This document shows positions 1 through 5,927 of a stretch of DNA of 12,280 nt, one piece after another. The stretch covers positions 1 to 12,280 of the forward strand of contig JAHHUE010000050.1 in NCBI GenBank assembly GCA_020024155.1, written 5' to 3'. The notes under the pieces are model-generated. The model searched no databases, was not told where the DNA came from, and worked only from the letters and a program-made list of their open reading frames with translations. Origin of the DNA: Oscillospiraceae bacterium. GTDB taxonomy: Bacteria; Bacillota; Clostridia; Oscillospirales; Ruminococcaceae. The translations under genes and the position numbers were made by a program. Every line of letters starts with the position of its first letter. Positions within the stretch are counted from its first letter, which is position 1.

Positions 1-3
1 TTG

Positions 4-79
4 TGGTGAGCTATCGGAGATTCGAACTCCGGACACCCTGATTAAAAGTCAGGTGCTCTGCCAACTGAGCTAATAGCTC
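4..79 (-). tRNA. tRNA-Lys (anticodon UUU), copy 1 (leftmost, promoter-distal)
   Basis: Read on the minus strand, this 76-nt gene folds as a full cloverleaf. The acceptor stem is GAGCTAT/ATAGCTC, the anticodon stem is CCTGA/TCAGG with loop CTTTTAA (anticodon TTT), and the T-arm is CGGAG-TTCGAAT-CTCCG. The discriminator is A and the CCA end is encoded. It should decode AAA (and AAG by wobble) as lysine. It is identical to the two copies to its right and is the last copy reached by transcription from the promoter at 415-443. Confidence 0.97.
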
Positions 80-105
80 TCACCTTTAAGCGATATTGGC
101 TTTGT

Positions 106-135
106 AAAAAAAAAGCCGTCTAATTTTGACGGCTT
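106..135 (-). terminator. Intrinsic terminator between tRNA-Lys copies 2 and 1
   Basis: On the minus strand an 8-bp stem (AAGCCGTC/GACGGCTT, + strand 113-120 and 128-135) with a 7-nt loop is followed by seven more U residues. It starts only one nucleotide after the encoded CCA of copy 2. It looks fully competent and sits between two genes with no visible promoter between them. Confidence 0.85.
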
Positions 136-136
136 G

Positions 137-212
137 TGGTGAGCTATCGGAGATTCGAACTCCGGACACCCTGATTAAAAGTCAGGTGCTCTGCCAACTG
201 AGCTAATAGCTC
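137..212 (-). tRNA. tRNA-Lys (anticodon UUU), copy 2 (middle)
   Basis: It is identical to the other copies, with the same cloverleaf, TTT anticodon, A discriminator and encoded CCA. It lies 57 bp from each neighbour. The upstream spacer contains the terminator of copy 3 and no recognisable -35/-10 pair, so expression probably depends on read-through from copy 3 or on an unrecognised promoter. Confidence 0.97.
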
Positions 213-238
213 TCACCTTTAAGCGATATTGGCTTTGT

Positions 239-268
239 AAAAAAAAAGCCGTCTAATTTTGACGGCTT
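239..268 (-). terminator. Intrinsic terminator between tRNA-Lys copies 3 and 2
   Basis: This is an exact copy of the terminator at 106-135: an 8-bp GC-rich stem (246-253 and 261-268), a 7-nt loop, and a U-tract from the A-run starting at 239. It begins one nucleotide past the CCA of copy 3. Confidence 0.85.
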
Positions 269-269
269 G

Positions 270-345
270 TGGTGAGCTATCGGAGATTCGAACTCCGGAC
301 ACCCTGATTAAAAGTCAGGTGCTCTGCCAACTGAGCTAATAGCTC
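270..345 (-). tRNA. tRNA-Lys (anticodon UUU), copy 3 (promoter-proximal)
   Basis: This copy is identical to copies 1 and 2. It is the first gene after the strong minus-strand promoter at 415-443, with a leader of roughly 60 nt. The base-for-base match to the other units ends 5 bp before its 5' end (position 350), so the duplicated unit includes only GGTGA of its leader. Confidence 0.97.
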
Positions 346-408
346 TCACCATTCCAAATATCTCTTAGAGGCTTTGACCTCTTTCGTTTAGGGGTCTCTC
401 CCTAACGC
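346..408 (-). other. 5' leader of the tRNA-Lys array with two hairpins
   Basis: This is the predicted untranslated leader between the inferred start near 408 and tRNA copy 3. It can fold into a stem from CGTTAGGG and CCCCTAAACG (one bulged A) and a second hairpin AGAGG-TCAAAG-CCTCT. No coding potential is seen. It may be a processing leader for RNase P or a remnant of another RNA, but I recognise no family. Confidence 0.4.
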
Positions 409-414
409 TCATTT

Positions 415-443
415 ATTATATCAAGAGTGCAACTAAAAGTCAA
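415..443 (-). promoter_or_regulatory. Promoter of the tRNA-Lys array
   Basis: On the minus strand TTGACT (443-438), a 17-nt spacer and TATAAT (420-415) give a near-perfect housekeeping sigma promoter, with an A/T-rich stretch upstream. Transcription should start near 408. It is the only promoter-like element seen for the three tRNA genes. Confidence 0.85.
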
Positions 444-548
444 CACTTTTTTTAAAAAAAATCAAAAAATATAGATATTTTTACAAAAGCATATATTTTA
501 TTATATATTATATTATTTTTATAAATAAAAACTTAATTTTAACTTATA

Positions 549-568
549 AAAGCAAAGTCATTTGCTTT
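549..568. other. Orphan hairpin in AT-rich spacer between thrS and the tRNA array
   Basis: A perfect 8-bp stem AAAGCAAA/TTTGCTTT with loop GTCA is followed by GTTTTTC on the plus strand and by TTATAAG on the minus strand. It could be a weak backup terminator for thrS or a plus-strand terminator. The rest of 444-630 is A/T-rich with no ORF or RNA gene that I can see. Confidence 0.35.
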
Positions 569-630
569 GTTTTTCTATTTAAGTTTTATGTATTTTATTG
601 TTTTTTATACATTTTTTAAAAATTTTTATA

Positions 631-665
631 AAAAATTAAAAGCAGGACATTTCTGCCCTGCTTTT
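631..665 (-). terminator. Intrinsic terminator of thrS
   Basis: On the minus strand, 16 nt past the thrS stop, AAAAGCAGGGCA and TGTCCTGCTTTT pair as a 12-bp stem (one G-U) closed by a GAAA tetraloop, followed by a U-rich tail. This is a classic Rho-independent terminator. Confidence 0.9.
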
Positions 666-680
666 ATTAAAAATTTATTA

Positions 681-2585
681 TTAAAGTCTTCTTTCTTTAA
701 TTTCAGAAGTGATGTATTCAATAAAGCTTTCAACACTTAGTGCTTCTTTAAGATTTTCTTTTCTATCTCTTGGAGCAACTGTGCCGGCTTCTGCTTCTTT
801 ATCACCAACAACAAGCATATAAGGCACTTTGTTGAGCTGATTTTCTCTGATACGGTAACCCATTTTTTCGTTTCTGTCATCAACTTCTGCACGGATACCT
901 GCATCTTTAAGTTTTTTAAGAACTTTGTGAGCATATTCTTTGTGAGCTTCACTTACTGGAATAACAACTGCTTGAACAGGAGCAAGCCATGTTGGGAATG
1001 CGCCTGCAAAGTGTTCGATAAGGATACCGATAAATCTTTCGATAGAGCCATATACAACACGGTGAATCATAATTGGACGATGTTTTTCACCATCAGCACC
1101 AACATATTCAAGTTCAAAGCGTTCTGGCAACTGCATATCAAGCTGAATTGTACCACATTGCCATGTTCTTCCAAGAGCATCGTTGAGGTGGAAGTCAATT
1201 TTTGGACCGTAGAATGCACCATCACCTTCGTTTATGATGTAATCCATACCAAGTTCTTCCAAAGCTCCACGCAAGCCGTCTGTTGCAATTTCCCAATCTT
1301 CTTCTGAACCCATAGAATCTTCTGGTCTTGTGGAAAGTTCTGCGTGATATGTCAAACCAAAGAGTTTGTAAACTTCATCAAAAAGACGAACAACATTTTT
1401 GATTTCGCTGCGGATTTGTTCTTGTGTCATAAAGATATGAGCATCGTCCTGATGGAAACATCTTACACGCATAAGACCATTCAAAGCACCTGAAAGTTCG
1501 TGACGATGAACAAGGCCGATTTCGCCAACACGCATTGGCAAATCACGATATGAGTGTGGTTCCATTTTATATGTGAGCATACCACCTGGACAGTTCATAG
1601 GTTTGATAGCATAATCTTCGCCGTCAATCTGTGTTGTATACATATTTTCTTTGTAGTGGTACCAGTGACCTGATGTTTCCCAAAGATGACGAGAAAGAAT
1701 TGTTGGTGTTGAAATTTCAACATAACCGTCTCTTGTGTGAATTTCTCTCCAATAATCAAGCAATGTGTTATAAACAATCATACCTTTTGGAAGGAAGAAT
1801 GGGAAACCTGGGCCTTCATCAACCATTTCAAACAAACGAAGTTCTTTACCAAGTTTTCTGTGGTCACGTTTTTTTGCTTCTTCAAGCAAGTTGAGGTATT
1901 CTTCAAGCTGTTTGTTTTTTGGGAATGAAATTGCATAAATTCTTTTGAGCATTTTATTATCGCTGTTGCCACGCCAGTATGCACCTGCAACACTCATAAT
2001 TTTAAATGCACCAATTGGAGATGTTGTCATAAGGTGAGGACCTGCACAAAGGTCTGTAAATTCTCCACCTTGTGTATAGAAAGAAATTACTTCGCCTTCT
2101 GGAAGTTCATTGATAAGCTCTGTTTTATATTCATTATCTGCATATTTTGCCAAAGCTTCTTCTTTTGAAAGCTCAAAACGAGAAATTTCAAGATTGCGTT
2201 TTGCAATTTCTTTCATTTCTTTTTCAATTTTAGCAATCATTTCATCATCAATAGCAACTTCTGTATCTATATCATAGTAGAAACCATTATCAATTGATGG
2301 TCCGATTGTAAGTTTTGCATCAGGAATAAATTTGAGAATTGCCTGTGCAAGAATATGGCTTGATGTGTGCCAAAATGCTTTTTTACCGTCTTTATCGTCA
2401 AATGTGAGAACTTCCAAAGTTACATCACCTTGTGGAACATCACGAAGGTCACAAAGTTCTCCGTTTGCTCTTACAAGTGTTGCTTCTTTGTAAAGTTTTC
2501 CACTAATACTTTTAACTATCTCTGCATAGCTGATACCTGCGTCATATTCTCTGACGCTACCGTCTTTAAGTGTTACTTTAATCAT
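681..2585 (-). CDS. thrS: Threonyl-tRNA synthetase
   Basis: This cytoplasmic class II synthetase charges tRNA-Thr with threonine. The 634 residues match full-length bacterial ThrRS. An N-terminal TGS domain (about 1-61) precedes an editing domain with HTSSH (H73, H77) and CAGPH (C180, H184). The catalytic core follows from about 265: zinc ligands C332 (NCPGG), H383 (DDAHIF) and H508 (IMIHR), motif 2 around 352-380, and motif 3 GSIERF (513-518). The C-terminal anticodon-binding domain (about 536-634) holds VDDRNEKMGYRIRENQ. The ATG has a GGAAAGGAA ribosome binding site at 2594-2602. Expression is controlled by the T-box leader upstream, and a strong terminator follows. No key residue is missing. 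The neighbouring rny gene is divergent and unrelated. Confidence 0.98.
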   Translation of the reverse strand: MIKVTLKDGSVREYDAGISYAEIVKSISGKLYKEATLVRANGELCDLRDVPQGDVTLEVLTFDDKDGKKAFWHTSSHILAQAILKFIPDAKLTIGPSIDNGFYYDIDTEVAIDDEMIAKIEKEMKEIAKRNLEISRFELSKEEALAKYADNEYKTELINELPEGEVISFYTQGGEFTDLCAGPHLMTTSPIGAFKIMSVAGAYWRGNSDNKMLKRIYAISFPKNKQLEEYLNLLEEAKKRDHRKLGKELRLFEMVDEGPGFPFFLPKGMIVYNTLLDYWREIHTRDGYVEISTPTILSRHLWETSGHWYHYKENMYTTQIDGEDYAIKPMNCPGGMLTYKMEPHSYRDLPMRVGEIGLVHRHELSGALNGLMRVRCFHQDDAHIFMTQEQIRSEIKNVVRLFDEVYKLFGLTYHAELSTRPEDSMGSEEDWEIATDGLRGALEELGMDYIINEGDGAFYGPKIDFHLNDALGRTWQCGTIQLDMQLPERFELEYVGADGEKHRPIMIHRVVYGSIERFIGILIEHFAGAFPTWLAPVQAVVIPVSEAHKEYAHKVLKKLKDAGIRAEVDDRNEKMGYRIRENQLNKVPYMLVVGDKEAEAGTVAPRDRKENLKEALSVESFIEYITSEIKERRL

Positions 2586-2658
2586 AATAAAAATTCCTTT
2601 CCAAGTTTATTTATAAAAATATATTATTATTTTTGAGATTTAGTATTTTTATATAAAC

Positions 2659-2691
2659 AAAAAACACCTCATCCCAAACGGGATGAGGTGT
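2659..2691 (-). terminator. T-box leader terminator (attenuator)
   Basis: On the minus strand a 12-bp perfect stem, ACACCTCATCCC with GGGATGAGGTGT and a 4-nt GTTT loop, is followed by a U-run. It ends transcription before thrS unless the alternative antiterminator forms. The 5' arm supplies CCTCAT and CCC to the antiterminator, so the two folds exclude each other. Confidence 0.93.
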
Positions 2692-2892
2692 GTAATAACC
2701 CCACGGTTCCACCCGAATTGCAAGGCAAAGCCCTGCCACTCATACAAGATATAACGGTCTTTCCCGTACACAGTTCGCTGTGTCTGCTCAAATGGTGGTA
2801 TCCTGATTTGTTACCGCTTTTTTACACCAACCAAAAGCTCTCTGAAGGTTAATCAATACCAGAACATATCCATATCATCGCTTTATACTAAT
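2659..2892 (-). promoter_or_regulatory. Threonine T-box riboswitch (thrS leader)
   Basis: The leader senses uncharged tRNA-Thr and permits read-through into thrS. The T-box GGGTGGAACCGTGG lies at 2701-2714 (minus). Stem I carries AGAGAGC (2837-2843) and GGTTGGTG (2825-2832), typical of its distal end. The likely specifier is ACC (2797-2799), a Thr codon, followed by A and then the usual TTGAGCAG. Stem III is ACACAG-CGAA-CTGTGT (2768-2783). The antiterminator pairs CGGG with CCCG and GTGGGG with CCTCAT, leaving a 7-nt bulge TGGAACC, as expected for the family. The bulge TGGA predicts a partner tRNA ending UCCA. The specifier assignment rests on alignment by eye. Confidence 0.95.
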
Positions 2893-2898
2893 AATGTT

Positions 2899-2927
2899 AT
2901 ATTATCACTACAAAATATTTTTGTCAA
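2899..2927 (-). promoter_or_regulatory. Promoter of the T-box-thrS unit
   Basis: TTGACA (2927-2922), a 17-nt spacer and TAATAT (2904-2899) lie on the minus strand. The start near 2892 puts the T-box Stem I close to the RNA 5' end. Confidence 0.75.
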
Positions 2928-2937
2928 CATAAAATTA

Positions 2938-2953
2938 TTGTCAAATATGACAA
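2938..2953. repeat. Inverted repeat between the divergent thrS and rny promoters
   Basis: TTGTCA-AATA-TGACAA is a perfect 6-bp inverted repeat lying between the two -35 elements (2922-2927 and 2962-2967). The half-site TTGTCAA also occurs at 2921-2927, and TTGACA at 2962. It could be an operator shared by both promoters, or an effect of several -35-like sequences clustering together. No known regulator is recognised. Confidence 0.4.
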
Positions 2954-2961
2954 CATATTTC

Positions 2962-2990
2962 TTGACATTGTTATTAAATTAAACTAAAAT
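2962..2990 (+). promoter_or_regulatory. Promoter of rny
   Basis: TTGACA (2962-2967), a 17-nt spacer and TAAAAT (2985-2990) match the housekeeping consensus. The start is expected near 2997, giving a leader of about 95 nt before rny. Together with the thrS promoter and the inverted repeat, this accounts for most of the 506-bp divergent intergenic stretch 2586-3091. Confidence 0.75.
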
Positions 2991-3011
2991 ATTAAGGAGT
3001 AGTTTTATTTT

Positions 3012-3053
3012 ATGTTATGCGCATTTATTATGCATTTATTATATATAATTTAA
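3012..3053 (+). CDS. Possible 13-codon leader ORF ahead of rny
   Basis: ATG at 3012 opens a 13-codon frame (MLCAFIMHLLYII) ending in TAA at 3051-3053, with AAGGAG at 2994-2999. The spacing to the ATG (12 nt) is longer than usual and the element lies at the predicted transcript start. The ORF spans a direct repeat of GCATTTATTAT (3021-3031 and 3032-3042). Such short frames are frequent in A/T-rich leaders, so this is only a candidate. Confidence 0.15.
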   Translation: MLCAFIMHLLYII

Positions 3054-3091
3054 TACTATTATCTTAACTTAATTTTTTAAGGAGAGCATTT

Positions 3092-4648
3092 ATGTTATCA
3101 TATGGTAGTGCAGCCTTGATAGCAATTATTGTTGCCGCTGTAGCTGGGTTTGTTTGTTTTCAGCTTGGCATTTCTCATAGACGCAAAACTGCTGAATTAA
3201 AAATCGGCAGTGCAGAAGAAGAAGCAAAAAGACTAATCAATGATGCTATCAAATCAGCAGAACAAAAGCGTAAAGAAGCGCTTTTGGAAGCTAAAGACGA
3301 AATTTTTAAAATGAAAGCGGAAAGCGACAAAGAATTAAAAGAACGTCGCGGTGAAATTTCCAGACAAGAACGCAGACTTAACCAAAAAGAAGAAAATTTG
3401 GATAAGAAAACCGAAAATCTTGAATTGAAAGAAACAGAAGCTAAACAAAAACAGGAACTCATCGAAGCTCGTTTAAGTGAAATTGAGCAGATGAAACAAC
3501 GCGAACTTGAAAAACTTGAAGTTATTTCCGGCCTTTCAAGTGACGCAGCAAGAGTTATGATTCTCGATAAGATTGACAGTCAACTTTCTCACGAAAAAGC
3601 TTTGAAAATCAATCAATACGAAAATCAACTCAAAGAAGATTGCGAAGAAATCGCAAGAGATTTACTTACACAAACAATCGCAAGATGTGCCGCTGACCAC
3701 GCACAAGAAGCTGTTGTAAGTGTTGTTCCTCTCCCTAGTGATGAAATGAAGGGTCGTATAATCGGTCGTGAAGGCAGAAACATTCGTGCCCTTGAAACTG
3801 CAACAGGTGTTGATGTTATTATTGACGATACTCCTGAGGCAATTACTCTATCAAGCTTTGACCCTGTTAGAAGAGAAGTTGCAAGACAAACTCTTGAAAA
3901 ACTTATTTCTGACGGCAGAATTCACCCAGCAAGAATTGAAGAAATGGTTGAAAAAGCTCGCAGAGATGTTGAAATCACAATCAAAAAAGAAGGCGAAAAA
4001 GCTGTTATGGACGCAGGCGTTCACGGTTTGCACCCAGAACTTGTAAAGCTTATTGGCCGTTTAAAATACCGTACAAGTTATGGTCAGAATGTTCTTAAAC
4101 ATTCTTTGGAAGTATGTTATCTTTGTGGTCTTATTGCCGGTGAACTCGGTATGGATGTAACTCTTGCAAAACGTGCAGGTCTTTTACACGATATCGGTAA
4201 AGGCCTTGACCATGAATATGAAGGTACTCATGTTTCAATCGGTGTTGAAATTGCTAAAAAATATAAAGAATCCAATGCAATTATTCACGCAATTCAAGCA
4301 CACCACAATGATGTTGAACCAAGAACTCCTCTTGCATTTATAGTTATGGCTGCTGACGCAATAAGCGCTGCAAGACCTGGTGCAAGAAGAGAAAATCTTG
4401 AAAACTACATCAAACGCCTTGAAAAACTGGAAGAAATTTCAAATAGTTTCCAAGGTGTTGAAAAGAGCTTTGCAATTCAAGCTGGTCGTGAAGTTAGAAT
4501 TATGGTTAAACCAGAAGTTGTTGACGATGATAATCTTACAATTCTTGCAAGAGATATTGTTAAGAAAATTGAGGATGAACTTGATTATCCTGGTCAAATC
4601 AAAGTTAATGTTATTAGAGAAAACAGAGCTATTGACTTTGCAAAATAA
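3092..4648 (+). CDS. rny: Ribonuclease Y
   Basis: This membrane-anchored endoribonuclease starts mRNA decay and processing in Firmicutes. The 518 residues are the usual length. They comprise one N-terminal transmembrane helix (about 5-24), a long charged coiled coil (about 30-150, rich in E/K/Q), a KH RNA-binding domain with GRIIGREGRNIR (221-232), and an HD phosphohydrolase domain with H337, HDIGK (366-370) and a later D422 in AADAISAARPGAR. The start has AAGGAG 7 nt upstream. The gene has its own promoter and terminator, and a ymdB-like gene follows in the same orientation, as in Bacillus subtilis. All catalytic motifs look intact. A truncated or pseudogene form is excluded by length and motif order. 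Confidence 0.98.
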   Translation: MLSYGSAALIAIIVAAVAGFVCFQLGISHRRKTAELKIGSAEEEAKRLINDAIKSAEQKRKEALLEAKDEIFKMKAESDKELKERRGEISRQERRLNQKEENLDKKTENLELKETEAKQKQELIEARLSEIEQMKQRELEKLEVISGLSSDAARVMILDKIDSQLSHEKALKINQYENQLKEDCEEIARDLLTQTIARCAADHAQEAVVSVVPLPSDEMKGRIIGREGRNIRALETATGVDVIIDDTPEAITLSSFDPVRREVARQTLEKLISDGRIHPARIEEMVEKARRDVEITIKKEGEKAVMDAGVHGLHPELVKLIGRLKYRTSYGQNVLKHSLEVCYLCGLIAGELGMDVTLAKRAGLLHDIGKGLDHEYEGTHVSIGVEIAKKYKESNAIIHAIQAHHNDVEPRTPLAFIVMAADAISAARPGARRENLENYIKRLEKLEEISNSFQGVEKSFAIQAGREVRIMVKPEVVDDDNLTILARDIVKKIEDELDYPGQIKVNVIRENRAIDFAK

Positions 4649-4672
4649 CATTAAAATCAATATTGAATTTAT

Positions 4673-4709
4673 AGGTGGAAAGTTTAAAGCTTTCCGCCTT
4701 ATTTTTTTG
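4673..4709 (+). terminator. Intrinsic terminator of rny
   Basis: GGTGGAAAG and CTTTCCGCC form a 9-bp stem (one T-G pair) with a 7-nt loop, followed by TTATTTTTTT. It lies 25 bp past the rny stop. Its U-tract overlaps the -35 of the next promoter. Confidence 0.85.
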
Positions 4710-4735
4710 CAAAAATTATTCTAGTATGCTACAAT
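4707..4735 (+). promoter_or_regulatory. Extended -10 promoter of the ymdB-like gene
   Basis: TTGCAA (4707-4712), a 17-nt spacer and TACAAT (4730-4735) are preceded by TG one base upstream (4727-4728), giving an extended -10. The start should be near 4742, 36 bp before the ATG. It implies that ymdB can be expressed independently of rny. Confidence 0.65.
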
Positions 4736-4777
4736 ACTTTATAATAATTTTAAATAATTTAATGAGGTAAAAATTAT

Positions 4778-5551
4778 ATGAGAGTCCTTTTTATTGGAGA
4801 TGTTGTAGGCGAAAACGGCATTGATTTATTGTATCGTGGTTTTTCTGAAATTAAATCTGAATATAGCCCTGATGTAGTTATTATCAATGGAGAAAACAGC
4901 CATAAAACTGGCACAGGTATAACAGAAAAAGAGGTTCGTCAGTTTTTTTCTTTGGGCGCTGATGTTATTACAGGTGGTAACCATTCTTTGAGAAAATGTA
5001 ATATAGATTTTTATGAAGAAAATGAGTTTGTGCTATGTCCTGTCAACTTTAATGTTGCTGATGAAAAATGTGGTGTATGCGTTTTGGATATGGGCAAAAA
5101 TTCAATATGCGTTGTCAGTCTTATAGGCACAGTTTTTCTTGATGCAAACAGAAATCCTTTTTTTGAAATGGATAATATCATAAAAAAATATGGTGATATG
5201 CCTATTTTTGTTGATTTTCACGCAGAGGCAACAAGCGAAAAATATGCTCTTGCCCACTATCTTGACGGCAAAGTAAGTGCTATTGTTGGCACACATACTC
5301 ATATACAGACAAACGATGACCATATTTTTCCAAAAGGAACAGCTTATATTTCTGATGCAGGAAGTACATGTGCTTTGGACAGTGTTCTTGGTATGGAAAA
5401 AACTGCTTGTGTGCAAAAGCAAAAATATCTTTGTCCAGTAAAATTTGATGTTGCCAAAGGAGAAGGCTATATCTGTGGTGTAGTTATAGATATTGATGAT
5501 AAAACTCATAAAGCAGTTTCAATAAGTAAAATTCATAAAAAAATAAGTTAA
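4778..5551 (+). CDS. ymdB: YmdB-type metallophosphoesterase (TIGR00282 family)
   Basis: The family comprises dinuclear-metal phosphodiesterases. B. subtilis YmdB hydrolyses 2',3'- and 3',5'-cyclic nucleotides and influences biofilm and sporulation decisions. The 257 residues match the usual size. Predicted metal ligands are in place: D8 (GDVVG), E39-N40 (INGEN), N68-H69 (GGNH), H148 (DFHAEATSEK), H173 and H175 (GTHTH). Two stretches differ from the usual family sequences as I recall them: GNH is followed by SLRKC, and the later segment reads SDAGSTCALDSVLGMEK. It has nine cysteines, including CGVC (98-101). A GAGG site precedes the ATG. The position after rny matches the conserved rny-ymdB pair. 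Substrate cannot be told from sequence. Confidence 0.93.
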   Translation: MRVLFIGDVVGENGIDLLYRGFSEIKSEYSPDVVIINGENSHKTGTGITEKEVRQFFSLGADVITGGNHSLRKCNIDFYEENEFVLCPVNFNVADEKCGVCVLDMGKNSICVVSLIGTVFLDANRNPFFEMDNIIKKYGDMPIFVDFHAEATSEKYALAHYLDGKVSAIVGTHTHIQTNDDHIFPKGTAYISDAGSTCALDSVLGMEKTACVQKQKYLCPVKFDVAKGEGYICGVVIDIDDKTHKAVSISKIHKKIS

Positions 5552-5600
5552 TATTAAAATATAATATTTTTTATTATAAATTTATTATAAAAAATCCATT

Positions 5601-5643
5601 AAACAGACCATAATTTTTTATTTTTTATGGTCTGTTTTGTTTT
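5601..5643 (+). terminator. Intrinsic terminator of ymdB
   Basis: AAACAGACCATAA (5601-5613) pairs with TTATGGTCTGTTT (5625-5637) as a perfect 13-bp stem, followed by a TTTTGTTTTC-type tail. It lies 50 bp past the ymdB stop and closes that unit. The reverse strand has no comparable U-run. Confidence 0.85.
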
Positions 5644-5750
5644 CACCCTTTTTTGTCACATTTTTTTAATATTTTAGTATATAATATTTTATGTAATGAA
5701 TTTATATATAAATCAAATTAACATATTTTGTTAGTATTTTTATCGTCAAT

Positions 5751-5778
5751 TTGCACATAATTACAAAATAGTTACAAT
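5751..5778 (+). promoter_or_regulatory. Candidate upstream promoter (P1) of the asp23-fakA unit
   Basis: TTGCAC (5751-5756), a 16-nt spacer and TACAAT (5773-5778) form a possible promoter whose -10 lies inside the palindrome at 5772-5789. The stretch 5552-5927 holds no gene. It contains the ymdB terminator, this element, the palindrome and promoter P2. Confidence 0.4.
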
Positions 5779-5789
5779 TTAAATTGTAA
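5772..5789. repeat. 18-bp perfect palindrome, putative operator
   Basis: TTACAATTT joined to AAATTGTAA is a perfect 18-bp palindrome. It covers the -10 and start site of P1 and lies about 26 bp upstream of the P2 -35. A half-site TTACAATT recurs at 5871-5878, downstream of the P2 start. The placement suits repressor binding. It does not match FapR, PerR, CcpA or Rex consensus sites as I know them. Confidence 0.5.
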
Positions 5790-5815
5790 TTTTACTAAAA
5801 AATCTTATTTTACTA

Positions 5816-5844
5816 TATACATAAAACACAAAAGATTGTATAAT
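5816..5844 (+). promoter_or_regulatory. Candidate main promoter (P2) of the asp23-fakA unit
   Basis: TATACA (5816-5821), a 17-nt spacer and a perfect TATAAT (5839-5844) lie upstream of the gene at 5928. The -35 is only a moderate match. The start is expected near 5851, giving a leader of about 77 nt. Confidence 0.55.
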
Positions 5845-5927
5845 AAATATAGTATTATGGGTTAATATGATTACAATTCACTATATATACTTATAATAAA
5901 TTCATATGAAATCAAAGGAGTTCCGTT

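Larger units (their letters stand above)
1..350. repeat. 133-bp perfect tandem repeat carrying tRNA-Lys genes (about 2.6 copies)
   Basis: Positions 1-133 and 134-266 are identical base for base, including a run of nine A. The third unit (267 onwards) stays identical through 350, then diverges. Each complete unit holds one minus-strand tRNA-Lys gene plus a spacer with an intrinsic terminator. Spacers as conserved as the tRNA point to recent tandem duplication or ongoing homogenisation (inference). The window begins inside the array, so further copies may lie to the left. A short-read assembly could miscount such an array. Confidence 0.97.

Noticed and set aside
1..350. Possible CRISPR or mobile-element array from the 133-bp repeat
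   Set aside because: The repeat unit is a tRNA gene plus terminator, spacers are identical rather than unique, and no cas gene, transposase or integrase is nearby.
927..1307. 126-codon plus-strand frame across thrS
   Set aside because: It is antisense to well-conserved ThrRS coding sequence, with no ribosome binding site and a Trp/Cys/Phe-rich translation typical of a shadow frame.
5772..5789. FapR operator upstream of fakA
   Set aside because: FapR sites resemble TTAGTACCTGGTACTAA as I know them. This palindrome does not match, and no fapR is in the window.
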